Shown: positions 48,251 to 59,869 of the stretch, one piece after another
Numbering within the stretch: position 1 is the first letter of the stretch
Layout: every line of letters starts with the position of its first letter
Assembly: GCA_028564705.1 (NCBI GenBank)
Contig: JAPXFQ010000997.1
Coordinates: 372,001 to 436,000 of the forward strand
DNA from: Apricaphanius iberus
Lineage: Eukaryota; Chordata; Actinopteri; Cyprinodontiformes; Aphaniidae
Reading direction: 5' to 3'
DNA length: 64,000 bases
Made by a program: the position numbers and the translations under genes
The notes under the pieces: model-generated
Databases searched by the model: none
Told to the model about the DNA's origin: nothing
Seen by the model: the letters and a program-made list of their open reading frames with translations, nothing else

Positions 48251-49409
48251 ATTTCAATTTTCATATGCACGGGTTAAAAGAACTGTTTTCAGCCTGGATT
48301 TAAACATTGTTAGAGTTGAGGCTTGTCTCACATTCTCATGAAGACCGTTCCATATTTTAGCTGCCTGAAACTGAAATGCAGCCTCACCGTTTTTAGCGTT
48401 GACTCTGGGAACCACCAGGAGACCCCTCCCTGAAGTTCTCAGGGCCCAAGATGGTTCATATGTCTCTAACATGTCAGAGATGTACTTTGGTGCCAAACCA
48501 TGAAAACACTTGTACACAAGCAGGGCTTTTTTAAATTCTATTCTCTGAGCGACAGGAAGCCAGTGCAGAGACTGGAGCACGGGACTAATATGGTCGTATT
48601 TCCTGGTTCTTGTCAGGATTCGAGCAGCAACATTCTGGACGTAATGCAGTTTTCTAACAGCTCGTTTAGAGAGGCCAGTGAGCAGGCCGTTACAGTAGTC
48701 TAACCTGCTCGAGACAAATGCATGGATAAGTCTCTCTCAGTCTGGTTTCGACACTATTCCTCTGATTTTAGCAATGTTTTTCAGATGGTAAAAAGCTGTT
48801 GATGTTATTGCTTTGATGTGGCTGTTTAAGTTCAGGTCCGAGTCCAGGATTACCCCTAGATTTCTAAGCTGATATTTTGGTTGAAGACAGTGAGACTCAA
48901 GATGACTGATAACACTTTCTCTTTGTGTCTGTGGGCCAAAAACAATGATCTCAGTTTTGTCTGAGTTTAACTGGAGAAAGTTGTTTTGCATCCACAAACT
49001 GATCTGCTCAATACAGTGACAGAGTGTATCTATAGGCCCATCTTCATGGCCCATGTTCATCATGTTGACCCCTGGAACATGAACTCAGACCAGAGATAAC
49101 CTCTTCAATTGTTTTGTCTCTGACGGGTGTAAAATGTGTCAGCTCAAGGAGTTTATCTGGAAACAGTTTTGCTATTTGTTTTGTGTTAATTATTGCATTT
49201 TTTATGCCTTGAACTTTGTCATTAAAAGATATTGCAAACTCATTACACTTAGATGCAGAAAGTAGTTCTAAGGGGGGTGAAACTTGAGGATTAGTTAATA
49301 TGTTCACTGTGGCAAACAGAACACGAGAATTGTTTCTGCAGTTTGTAATTATTTCAGAGAAATACTTCTCCCTTGCACAACGTAAAATCTGGTTAAACAC
49401 GGAAAACAC
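48251..49409 (-). pseudogene. L2 reverse transcriptase remnant, palm deleted
   Basis: From 49409 down: AREKYFSEIITNCRNNSRVL (linker after the endonuclease), LLSASKCNEFAISFNDKV and a truncated EVISGLSSCS. The sequence then jumps straight to GPIDTLCHCIEQISLWMQNN, LQLNSDKTEIIVFGP and LRNLGVILDSDLNLNSHIKA, the strands after the palm. The missing stretch would be roughly 200-plus residues and includes the catalytic Asp pair. The C-terminal end follows at 48580-48254: LQSLHWLPVAQRIEFKKALL, APKYISDMLE, FKSRLKTVLL. Frameshifts separate the pieces near 48740 and 49050. Confidence 0.85.
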
Positions 49410-49439
49410 TTCTTTGTAGACCTCATAATGAACCTGGAG

Positions 49440-50250
49440 CTTTGACTTGCGCCATTTCCGTTCGGCTTTCCGGCACTCCCTTTTTTGTGCTCTGACTGCA
49501 ACTTAATTTCTCCAAGGTGCGTTTTGCTTAGTGTTAACCATTGTTCATGTTCAAATGTTCAAATAAAGCAACATCAACAACATTGCCATTTGAGATTTTA
49601 ACACCTTTTGTAATGACTAGATCTAGATTGTGGCCTTTGTTGTGAGTCGCATCACTCACGTGTTGAGTTAAACCAAACCTTTCAAGGACAGCACTAAGTT
49701 ATTTGGCATGCCTATCAGTGGTTACATCCACATGCACATTAAAATAACCTTAAATTACTAAACAATCAAATTCCGTGGAAACAAAGTAAATCAGTAAAAT
49801 CTTCGATACAACAATTCTGTGGTGGTTTGTAAATTGTCATATAAAATATGGAAAATTGTTTAATCTCCATTTTGAATGACACATATTCAAACGATGAAAA
49901 TAACCCAAATGACAGTTTGTCGGTCAATATATTGTCCCTTAAAATGGCACAAACACCCCCTCCCCTCTGGTTTTGGCGTGTGTCAGACTCAAAATTGAAG
50001 TGAGATGGACTACACTCAATCAAAACTGCATTGCCAGTGTTTTTGTCGAGCCATGTTTCAGTAAAAAACATAAAATTCTGATTATAAGAGGAAATTAAAC
50101 TATTTACTAAAAATGACTTGTTTTTAATGATCAGACATTGAGAACAGCATGTTTGAGATTTATCTGTGTTTGAGTAGATGGTATCTTTTGGGAAATGGAT
50201 TAAATGTCTTTGATTACTCAGTCTGACCGTCCCTCTGTTATCTAGTCTAC
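49440..50250 (-). pseudogene. L2 apurinic-type endonuclease remnant
   Basis: From 50250 down: NKSFLVNSLISSYNQNFMFF, then TETWLDKN (metal-binding Glu retained), RGGGVCAIL, and the YKPP block. Beyond a stop, at about 49765-49690, the GDFN motif is GYFN (Asp to Tyr), followed by GLTQHVSDATHNKGHNLDLV. The SDH motif near 49545 is replaced by FEH, keeping the His but changing the Asp. Several stops interrupt it. In working L2 elements this domain nicks target DNA to prime reverse transcription. Confidence 0.8.
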
Positions 50251-50518
50251 GTGGTTTGACAGTACTGATTGTTTTAGAAGAGCACACTCCCTCTCTGGAC
50301 CTCTGGTATTTTTTGAGTTTACTATGCATGGTAGCAACGCAGAAGCCCTTAACGTCCTAGACAACAGCAGTGAAGCTGCTGGAGGTAACAGCTGTGGGCA
50401 CCGGTGGTGGGGGCCGAGCTGGGGAGACCTTGGTTGGTGAAAAAGGCAGGAGTGGGGCACGACAGTTCTTTGGGGACAAGGGCTTTAATTTTGACAGACT
50501 GTAGTGAGGGGAACCATT

Positions 50519-51510
50519 TTAATCCCATATTGTACCAAATCTCAGAGGTGAATCTGGAGACACGAACGATCCTGAAAAGTCTCTGGAAGGTGTAGATGTA
50601 GCAATTGGGTTCCAGGACGGTGGTGGAATAGATGAGAGTGCTCCTGTGGTTGAAATATTTAATTTTGATGCAGGTGGTGCTGCAGCTGAGTTTTTCTCCG
50701 GAGATTCAGATGCAGGTGTTGCTGCTACTGTGGCTGAATCATTTCCTGTTGATGCAGACGGTGCTGAATTTTTCCCCAGAGATAAAGGTGGTGCTGCAGG
50801 TGAGTTTTTTCCCTGTGATGCAGGGGCAGGTAATGCAGCTGCTGCCGGGTCCATTACTTTTGGCGCAGATGGTGGTGCTGTGGCTGAATCCTTTGCTGTA
50901 GATACTGTAGATGCTGATGACACTGCTCCGACTGAATCTTTTGTCAGGGATGAAGGCCAAGCCTTTGCTGGCGATCCTGGAGTTCTTCTCTCACTCATCT
51001 CTGCTCTCACCTGCAGCTTTGGCCTTCCCTGATTCCGTAGAACATGGAGGAGGTTATATGTCAGTCGCCTCACTCCACCTCTGCTCAAGTGTGGGCCATT
51101 TGCTTTAAACAGATCGTCGAGTTGCCAGAACAGATTAAAGTTCTCTATAAAATACAGTCCTCTTGACTCGCAGACTTTGGAAAGCCATGTATTCAATTGA
51201 AACAGCCGTGAGAATTTGTTTATTCTCCTGTCTACGTTTGGAAGAGGTCTACTGATGACAATTTGTATTGCCTCTTTGTCCAGACAATCAAGTGTCTCAA
51301 AAAGTTTATTAAAATTTTCTTTCCGGATTTCAGATTGCTTATTTCTTACGTCCAATGCACCAACATGTATTACCATTTGTTTAATCCCAGGGTTATTTGT
51401 AATTTCCTTGTTTAGAACATCTGTGATGTCAGAAACTGTGGCACTCTAATAGCTGCTTGTAACAATTCTGTCCATGTTTATATTTGATATTACTCCGTCT
51501 CCAAGCACCA
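50519..51510 (-). pseudogene. L2/CR1-type ORF1 with SGNH-esterase-like domain
   Basis: Starting near 51510 the - strand reads DILVLGDGVISNINMDRIV, a stop, then DITDVLNKEITNNPGIKQMV, IHVGALDVRNKQSEIRKENF, ISRPLPNVDRRINKFSRLFQ and KANGPHLSRGGVRRLTYNLL. This is the SGNH-hydrolase pattern known from ORF1 of CR1/L2 elements. The catalytic Ser of GDS is Gly (GDG), the usual Asp of the DxxH block is Asn, and the His is kept. After residue ~125 (from 51376) the frame continues as a 160-residue Ala/Ser/Pro-rich linker of imperfect repeats like KNSAAAPPAS, ending at 50519. The linker is unusually long and stays open. Confidence 0.75.
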
Positions 51511-51518
51511 GGATATCT

Positions 51519-51851
51519 CTATCCTTGACACTTTGCACTTTCTCTATTTCTCTCTGATTCTCTTTGTTTATTATTCTCAGCTTCAGAGAGAGGTAAATAT
51601 CTGTTTGTTAACTTTATTCCATGTCCATTTTTACCAGCATGTTGTTTTTGCTTTTGTCTAGTACCAAGTTGTCTGTTACGTTTTGGGAAAGTTATGGTAT
51701 CATCTAACTTTAGGTTGCAAGTATCAGTTTTTCTAGTCTTCTTACCGGATTCCAGTTGGGAGCGTGTCATGAATTCTTTTTTCTGTCTCCAAGTTACAAA
51801 TTCTGTCCAGAAGTAAGCGTATTTCTTGTTGATATATCCGACAGTTTTCAC
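51519..51851 (-). pseudogene. possible N-terminal part of the L2 ORF1
   Basis: A 110-codon open frame rich in Lys, Arg and Gln (for example TRSQLESGKKTRKTDTCNLK) runs toward the SGNH block and ends about 10 bases before it in a different frame. A basic N-terminal region is usual for LINE ORF1. No domain can be named. Confidence 0.45.
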
Positions 51852-51900
51852 AAGCCGATGTTTTTTACTCCCTCATATTGATATTGATAAGACTGTCGCC

Positions 51901-52784
51901 GCTGGCTCGTCAGATGAGCTTTAAAAAAAAAGGCATAAAATCAATTATAAGAAGAGAATAAAATCATATCCAAGATGTGTCAAAAAAAAAGAATCATTAA
52001 AAATGATTAGCTGAAAACACATCTGCACTCTTGAGAAGCAGGAAGTAGAAAAAAACAAAGGCTGCTCATGCGCCCGGTTTTTGTTTTCTGTTTCTTTCCC
52101 CAATCAAATTTTATATTTATATTTATTATATTTATATTTATTTTCTGGTGAAATAACCTGTAATCAAATTGTATTATCTAGTTCGTCTACACCTATACTG
52201 GTAAATGCAGCACATATAACAAACTGATTTACATTAATCCTGTGTTACCTATTAAAATACAGACTAAATTGATTTTGGAGTGAGAATGAGAGTAATTCTG
52301 AAGTATGAGCCTGTCTGGTATCCCCCACCAATGAATCTTTTTTCTCTCAGAAAGTTCTAATCTCTCCTTACCTGTATCATCTTCCCTGGTGCTGGCCTAT
52401 AGTCCTAACTCTCCGACACTTATTTTCTCTTTTCACCTGTGCATACCCTCCTTCACTCTGCCTACTGCTGCCTTATTTTTTTGATAAATATTTCTTATGT
52501 GTACATTAATACTGAGAATAAGTTCCGCACTTGAATGAAATAATGTTGGGTTTATTTCCAGCATGAACTGACTAGTAAGGGATGTAAAACAGACAACGTT
52601 AGTATTGTTAACTAGCTTAACGTCCTATATTGACATGTATTAACTAGTCATCATTTAGCTACATTATCTGCATGCAATGACACTTTAAACTTTAAAAAGT
52701 TTTCTGCCTTTTGCTGGATCTGGATAAGTTGCTTAACATGCTCTGCTGATAGTCAGTACCTGTTAATGTGATTATATGGTAGGT
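51901..52784. other. gene-free stretch
   Basis: Probably includes the 5' end of the L2 copy (to about 52080). The rest is AT-rich, with no gene seen. Confidence 0.4.
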
Positions 52785-52838
52785 AAATGAACTGAACTTA
52801 TATAGCGCTTTTCTAGTCATACTGATGACCACTCAAAG
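52785..52838 (-). mobile_element. SINE 3' fragment
   Basis: 'tatatagcgcttttctagtc' and 'gaccactcaaagc' form the reversed 3' end of the same tRNA-like repeat family as 60950-61135. Confidence 0.55.
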
Positions 52839-52927
52839 CAGGGTAGTTTTGAGACATGTCTCTTGTACTTTCACTCTCAGGGCATAGACACAGAAAGTAC
52901 AAGAGACATGTCTCAAAACTACCCTGC
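52838..52927. repeat. perfect 35-bp inverted repeat (hairpin)
   Basis: Left arm 52838-52872 and right arm 52893-52927 are perfect reverse complements (35 of 35) around a 20-base loop. The arm starts GCAGGGTAGTTTTGAGACAT. Its left edge meets the SINE fragment exactly at its AAAGC end. Confidence 0.95.
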
Positions 52928-54545
52928 GTCTGTTACACCAATGTCCAGTACAGCAGATGCCCTAATGAGCCACAGGACGCAATGTTTATTTAAAAATTAA
53001 GCACCACCCAAAGGGACCATATACAATCACTGAGCAAACCAGTTCAACAGTCAGGCCACCGGGAAATGTCTCGCCTCTCTTGATGTTCATTATGCATCTG
53101 CCTTCCAGCAAAAAATTAACCAATACATATTTTGATCAAAACATGGCCCAAACCTAAATCCAAATCAAAATATGTCAGAAAACTTGATAAAGTGAAGTTT
53201 AGTACGACTGTGAATGTGCAATATAATTCCAGAGAAATGTAATAAATATCTTTGGCTTAAGGTGTGAAAAGAGACTTTTCCTAAATGACTCCCAGCTGAA
53301 AATGCCATAAAAGTTGACTCTTGATATCTAAATACAAATCCATGCCACATTTCGCATATAATATTTTATATAAAAAATAATAAAATGTATAATTTTCATT
53401 ACATTTTATATCAATGCAGTACTGTGTGTTGATCACATGAAATCCACCCAAGTTTGGGTTGGTAATTTAACAAAGTCGGTCAAATATTTTCATTATCATA
53501 CATAAAATCCTACTGAAACTCTGCTGATTTTGATCTAAATGACTTCATTATACTGTCTGGATTACATTCGTTGCTTTATGGAGTAACGGCTGTGAAATGA
53601 GGCCTCCCAGTTAAAGCATACGCAATACATCAATGTCTCGACTCCAGAAAATGATTTTATCCAGCTCACTGAACGACTTATGTACTGTGACAGAACTATC
53701 TATTCTAATAGTCTTTAGGAAGCATGAGAGATCTATGCAGTTATTCCCCCGTTCTCGTCACCTTGGACCTGCTTCCTTTATGAGGCCTTTCGCATTCTTG
53801 GAGTCTTGCTCAGTTGCTCAGCTCAGCAGAGAGAGGACATGCCTGGAAGGATTGTGTGCTGCAGCAGAACCTTGTGTGTTTCTCTCAAATAGGTACAGAG
53901 GGTAAAGAGGCTTTAAAAAAAAAATAAAAAAATAAAACCTACTTGGATTGTTTGATCTGCACCTTCAAATGATGTGCCAACTTCTGCTCGGCTGTTGAAG
54001 GCAGGTTGTTGTGATAAAGTGGAAGAAGTGTACTTCACTAAGTGGATTCGTTTAAGTGCTTCTCATTCCGGCTGTTTGAACTTTTATTTATGCCGAGCTT
54101 CATAAATTCCAACTCTTACCAGCGATTACGTGTATCTATGCCTTTGATTTATTCTTTAAACTGTTTACTACCAGAAGGGAAATTGTTCTTTGACACACCA
54201 AAGGGTTTCCATGTCCGTTTGCTGATAAAGTGGAAGATGAGCGGGATATGTGACGTGCTCTTATTTATAAAGTTTACCTTACAGTTTGACACTTTTAATG
54301 ATGGTATTTTAACAGAGACCAGACATCTAAACAGCACTATAATACACTAATTTATACAGTTTATCAGCAAAACATAATGTTGATTTGAGGCAGTGAGTTG
54401 CAAGAAGATAGACACGTCCCTGAGCATAACAAGAGGCAATTCTGAGTTGTTTTTTGTCTTTCAAATGGAATGCAGTAAAGTTCAGGACAACATCATTCCT
54501 GAATGAGTTCCAACTTCTGTGTCCAATTGAGGATTAGATTACTTT
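52928..54545. other. gene-free intron sequence
   Basis: No exon confirmed. A 90-codon frame at 53633-53905 (+) has balanced composition and ends near a donor-like AG|GTACAG, but no acceptor or family supports it. Confidence 0.4.
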
Positions 54546-55610
54546 TTGATTAGATTAGATTTATTTAATGACCACACAGCCAAGGTTGTGGAATTTCTTT
54601 CCAGTACATCATTTTACAACACAGGTTCCATAATGACAGTAACTCTGACCGTTAGCACATACAACATATACAAAAACATAAATACATGCAGATGAAAAAA
54701 GACTGGGTATTGCTAATGTTCATCATTCAGAAGGGTAGCTGCAGTGAGGAAAAAACTATTTTTGAGGCGAGATGTTTTGGATACAATTGTCCTGTATCAT
54801 CTTCTAGAAGGCAGAAGTTGGAAAATGGGACGTGTTGGGTGGGTGCAGGCTGAAAAGATCCTGCGTACTCTGCTTAGTGTCCTGTTGTGATGAAGTGATT
54901 CAAGAGAAGGTAGGGATAATCCAGTTATTTTGATAGTTCTCTTGATGATGCACTTTACCCGAGAGAGTATGTTGAGGCTGCTGAACCAAACATTGATGGA
55001 TGAGGTGAGAGTAATGGTGCATTCAGACTGCAAACGTTTTCATAAAACGACCAGTTTGACGCATATGGTAAATGGACTGAACATATATAGCGAAATTCTG
55101 AACTATGGCGGACAGTATTGAGAGAGTGGCTTGCGTTTTTAAGCTTGAAACGTTGACGGCTCCAACAATCAAAAAGCACCACACAAGGACTGTGATGCTC
55201 CTCCAACGGCCTCCACCATAGACTTAACATGTAATCTTGATGTTGCTGACACTGACAAAGCCTCTGGTCTGAATGCAGCATAACAATGGCCAGGTAGAAG
55301 CGTTGCAGAAGGTGGGACCTAACCCTGAATTTCTTAAGTTGTCACAGATGAAAGAGTCTTTGTTGTGCTTTCCTGTAAATGATGTCTGCATTTGATTTCC
55401 ACTTGAGATTATTGCTGATGTGGGTTCCAAGGAGCTTGGATGTGTCAGTAATGGAAATGGGTTTGTCATTGATGAACACTGAAGATTTAAAGGATGGCTT
55501 TCGTATTAGGTAGATGATGACTTCTTTTGTTTTAGATGTATTAAGTAGAAGGTTATGATCTTCACACCAGGTCATTGTCTGCTTGATCTGTGCATGGTAC
55601 ACAGTATGAT
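54546..55610 (-). mobile_element. 5'-truncated Rex1/L2-like LINE
   Basis: - strand reverse-transcriptase C-terminal half: CEDHNLLLNTSKTKEVIIYL, LLGTHISNNLKWKSNADIIY, RKAQQRLFHL. It is interrupted by a MITE at 55017-55279, then resumes with TLTSSINVWFSSLNILSRVK, LSLPSLESLHHNRTLSRVRR and a final FQLLPSRR near 54797. The 3' tail is TAATCTAATC-type at 54546-54562. It was 5'-truncated just after the YADD motif, so no catalytic centre was integrated or it has been lost. Confidence 0.8.
55017..55279. mobile_element. MITE family B, copy 2, nested in the LINE
   Basis: Inverted ends GTGCATTCAGAC and, reversed, GCTGCATTCAGACC. The host LINE reading is interrupted exactly here, with sequence on both sides rejoining as the expected coding order. 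A partial CATT duplication flanks it. Related to 30481-30915 by 'tagacttaacatgtaatctt'. Confidence 0.65.
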
Positions 55611-56553
55611 ATGAATATACTATAATATACAGTACTAATTATTTACCATATTCTTTAAACTTGCTATATTATCATTCAGCTACACAATTTCTCATACAGA
55701 ATGCCTCCAATATATTTTTAGGGCTAGTAGAAGGTGACTGATCATGCTCATGTAGCTATTCAGCCTATGATCTAGGGGCAATACACGCTGTTATTCGAAA
55801 ATCTTAATGAAATATGCAACAATAATCACACATTTTTACTGCATTACTCTTTAGACCCGGATACATTATTCTGAGCTGCCAGCTTCTTTAGCGGTGACCT
55901 TTTGTGGCTTACTGTGCTTCGCAGGCTGTCATTCACTGTCTGCTGGGTAAATTTAAAGTCAGCAGTCTTCCCCTGTGAATCTGTAGGTCATAAAAGAACA
56001 CCTCTGCATGATTAATCTATTTTTATTGGTCTTATGTGATAAATTTTCTTTTAAAATAAGAAAACAGGGCTAATCCTGTGAACTAAACATATACACATTT
56101 TGAGTTGTCTCCATGTTTCAGAAAGACGACCATACTAAGGGATAAATGGGAAAATCTGTTCACAAAAGAAAGACAAAGAAAATAAAATGGAGGGTTTGTT
56201 GGAAAAAGAAATGATCAGACACTTGTTTAAAACTAAATAGAAATGCTGTCTTTTGTATGCAGGAAATCCAAACAAATAGTATTCCCAATAGAATGGTGAC
56301 TGTTGCAAAACTCCAAAGGTTAAAGACATAGTTTAAAATTTTGGTGTGCATAATTTTTCAAAGTAGTATCTTATTTAGATGTATATATTATTCATTCTTC
56401 TAAAGGCCTAAATATTAAAAATTGTCAAAAGCAAGTATGGTTTTGGTATTTACCCTTGAGTTAGAATTTATGCAAGATAGCCTTTATTTAACATCACATA
56501 AACAAAGCTCTAAAAACCAATATAAGACACATGTACAACATATACTATAGAAT
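55611..56553. other. gene-free stretch
   Basis: No recognised element or exon. Confidence 0.45.
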
Positions 56554-56561
56554 GATACCAG

Positions 56562-57728
56562 TAGGGCTGCAGCTATCGATTCTTTTTGTAATCGATTAAT
56601 CTAGCACTTGATCGATTCGATTACTCAATTAATCTAATATTTTTTTATGGGGGTTTTAAATAACCAAAACAAATCATGCATAACGGAAAATTTTGTGGAT
56701 GTAAAATGATCAAGCATGTTCCTTTTATCTCTCAAAAAAATAGAGAACTCCAACTCCAATATTTGGCTCCAAAACTAAGCCCATTTACAGTATTTATTTC
56801 TTTATTTACTTGACAAAATAACAGTCAACAGCAATAATGTAAGTTAATAAACTAAATGGTGCATCCACTTTTTTGTGAAAAAGCTTTTGTGAAAAATTGC
56901 AATGTTTTTTTGATTTTCTTCTTCGCCAGTGACTTATATTGTTTGAAAAGCAAGCCGTTTGAGACGGCATTGCCACATAAACCTTAGCAAAACAAAATGA
57001 CTGAATGTCCTTTTTAACAGTTGAAAAATCTAAAATTTGACCAGCTCAGATTGGGTCCCCACTGGAAGAGCATCTCTGCTTTAACTTCGATGTTACAGTC
57101 CCAGACCCACCCTGGGCCCCTTTAGCCCCACTTTATTCACATCCTGGATACGCCCCTGCTCAACAGCAATGAACGTGTAGGAATGGTCACTTATCAATAA
57201 TTCTAAATACTCACAGGAGTCCCTGTGCCAGGAGAGAGTGAGAAAGTATATATTTTTTTCTTACTTTGGTTGCAGCAGTTTGCTGATTTTTGATGCTGTA
57301 ACTTTGATTTTGGATCGTTTGGACCGTTACCTTGTTTCAGTGACGCCTGGTGAAAAATCACGTGGATGTTTTCTGATGCTGGATCATTGAGCTCATACTG
57401 CTGTGGTACGCTAGCTCTACTTTGTAGTAATTACTCTGTATTTTTTTCTCTTCTTTGTTTAGAATATAGCTATCCCAAACTTTACACATTTTCTGCCGTT
57501 TATGGGCATTTTTACTCCCATCGCGCCAACTAAATTCCAACTGTATCACGCGCTGCTGTTGTGCTTCGCACAGGTGCCAATAAAACAACGGTCCGTGTGG
57601 AACAATCAGATCTCTCCGCGTATAGTGCGCGTCATAGGAATTTAACGAGGCTTCGGGGCAGACTATTTGCCTCGAGCAATTTTTTGAATCGAGTAAATCG
57701 AGTTACTCGACGAATCGTTGCATCCCTA
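56562..57728. mobile_element. hAT-type non-autonomous element, complete, 1.17 kb
   Basis: Perfect 8-bp target duplication GATACCAG (56554-56561 and 57729-57736). Ends TAGGGCTGCAGCTATCGATT and, reversed, TAGGGATGCAACGATTCGTC, followed by ATCGATTAATC-type sub-terminal repeats on both sides. Internal sequence has no transposase. Perfect flanks indicate a comparatively recent insertion. Confidence 0.92.
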
Positions 57729-57736
57729 GATACCAG

Positions 57737-59869
57737 ATTATAGGAGTAGGTCACATGGACACAAAAACTTTGATAGTGCTGTGTAAAGTGAAAGTTCATT
57801 CCTAAACTGAAAAGGGAGGATGATGATGACCTGAATACTGGAGTAGACTTTTTTTTTGTCTTTGAGACTGCTCCTTTTTTAATTCTAATAATAATAATAA
57901 TAATTTTTTTCATAATATTATTTCAGATCTTTGTTTATCATGTGGTATGATGGGTTACTGGTCAATTGAGTTTAGAGGGGTAATTGTTTCTATTAATACT
58001 TAATTTTCTAGATTTTAAAGTCACTTTTGAAGTTGTGAAAGCCTATCTGATGTTTGGTATTTTATTTTTCATTCTAACCACAGGAAGAATGTACACTTTA
58101 AATGTGTTAAAATTAAAAGTCCTGGCCCAGTCCTGAAAGCGTTAAAATATCCTCTTTTTTTAATTCTAGTTCATTTCCACATAAAGTCCAGTTCATTTGG
58201 GGAAGTGTGAATTTACAGGCAAATTCTAGACTGGCTCGGTTAAAGTGACCTCTTGTGGCGTTCAAATTTATGTGAAAGCAAACAGGGGCGTAAATTCTGG
58301 GTAAATACAACCAAAACAACAGTGTAAATACAACTCTGCCTCATTTTCTGCCAATGCTGAGTCCGTTGCTGCAGCGTATTTGCCTGTCACGTATGCCAAA
58401 GATAAAAAAGCAATCATAAAACCAAAAAAATCGGTTGGCATGCCTTGATTGTTTACACTTCACGGAACAGGAGATGCCCATGCTCAGTCCATCTTGGTGC
58501 AGCACCACAGCAGGTGTTTGAGGTTGGCATGTCACTCAAAAGTTTGATTAGCTTGACAAAGAGCAGTATGAACGTGAACTACACCAGCAAAAAAAATAAT
58601 AATAATTTACCACGTTGGACCCAGCTCATAGCTAAGAAATGGAGAACTTGTTTTTAGTTGTTTTTTTTAAGATAAATTCCCCAAGTTTGCTCCTTAATGC
58701 TCAGTGTACCTGATCCTTATTCATGTCTCTGTCAGGTTGTCAGTTGTATATCAAAAGTTGATGCAAGGCTTCATTTAAAATGCTTAGCAAGCTTCCCAGC
58801 TCCAGTCCGTTTGGAGAGGACATTTGCTGAGGCACACACATAGCTTGGGGAAGTATGCAGCCATTTAGCTGTGTGTCACCCAAAGACTGGATTTACTGAG
58901 TAAGTCATATGCTGCCCTGAGCATGGCACAGGATGTTTTTGACTTCTCTGATTTTACTGTCATTGTAAATAGCAAAAAAAAAGGGCAACTTGCTGAAGTC
59001 ATGGCAAATGGCTTCGGAATGCTGACATTAAAAATAACAGGTTGAAGCAGCATCTGCATTATTCTTGTTCTCCTAAATCAAGGCAACTCTTCATACAGAA
59101 TAAGCACATTTAACAGCACATCTGTTGAAGTTTTTTTTTGGGGTATCATGTCTTTTAAGAAATTGATTTAATTCTGTTTTAATAAAGCCATCTTTCCTCA
59201 AGGGCTTTTAAAGCTGAATACTATAAGAATACTAGTAGTACTAATAGAGCCACATAATAAAAGCAGCATCTTACATTGGTGTACTTAAATAAAAAAAATA
59301 AAAAAACAAGCAACAAAACATTTCTATATAAGGTTGTGCATTATAGTTAACAAATGTAACTTAAAGAGGTGTGCTATGTGCTACATTGTGTTAGCATTTC
59401 TACTATACCACTACTGAAAGGTTGGATATGGAACATAATCATGATACCAACATCTCATTTATCTAGTTTGTAGGTAAAACAATAAAAAACACAATTCCAC
59501 CCGCTGGGTTGCATGTTTTGCTGCCAATACGCCCGGTGACCAATCTGAACCGTGTCCAGTGAGAAATGTATCCCAGAGTAGTTTCACTGACAGCTGATGT
59601 TAGCAAAGTTAGCAAGTGAGCTAGTTTACCGATCCAGAAGGAGAGACGGCGTTTCTGTGTGTGTTTGACTCCGTGAAAATGTTGTATGTGGGTCGATCTA
59701 GTGTAGGCTTCACCTAAAACTACTCTAGTTTCTGTTCTTTTGCTGTCACTCCTCTCCTGAGATGGATAACGATATCTCTGGGGCTCCTTGACTTGCTGAC
59801 TTTAGCATTTTTCCTATTTCAAACTGAGCTGTGCCGGCCACATAGTTTGATCAAAGCTGCATGGCAAAA
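57737..59869. other. gene-free stretch
   Basis: Includes a (TAA)n run at 57884-57903 and a faint MITE-like block at 58180-58330 ('gggaagtgtgaatttacagg', 'gtaaatacaacc') recalling 36705-36935. No exon recognised. Confidence 0.4.

Larger units (their letters stand above)
48085..51900 (-). mobile_element. L2-like LINE, internally deleted
   Basis: A long non-LTR retrotransposon on the - strand. The 3' tail AAATAAACTTGCCTTGCCTTG lies at 48086-48107, and reading upstream (rising coordinates) come the reverse-transcriptase C-terminus, the reverse-transcriptase thumb, a fused linker, the endonuclease and an SGNH-esterase type ORF1. The central reverse-transcriptase palm with its FADD motif is deleted, and every domain has damaging changes, so it is dead. 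It is the longest element here (about 3.8 kb) and shares its direction with the LINEs at 32.3 and 54.5 kb. Confidence 0.85.

Noticed and set aside
50646..51032. 128-codon open frame on the + strand with a G/A/D-rich peptide
   Set aside because: It is the antisense shadow of the repetitive LINE ORF1 linker.
53633..53905. 90-codon + strand frame ending near a donor-like site
   Set aside because: No acceptor, no recognised domain and no link in phase to another exon.
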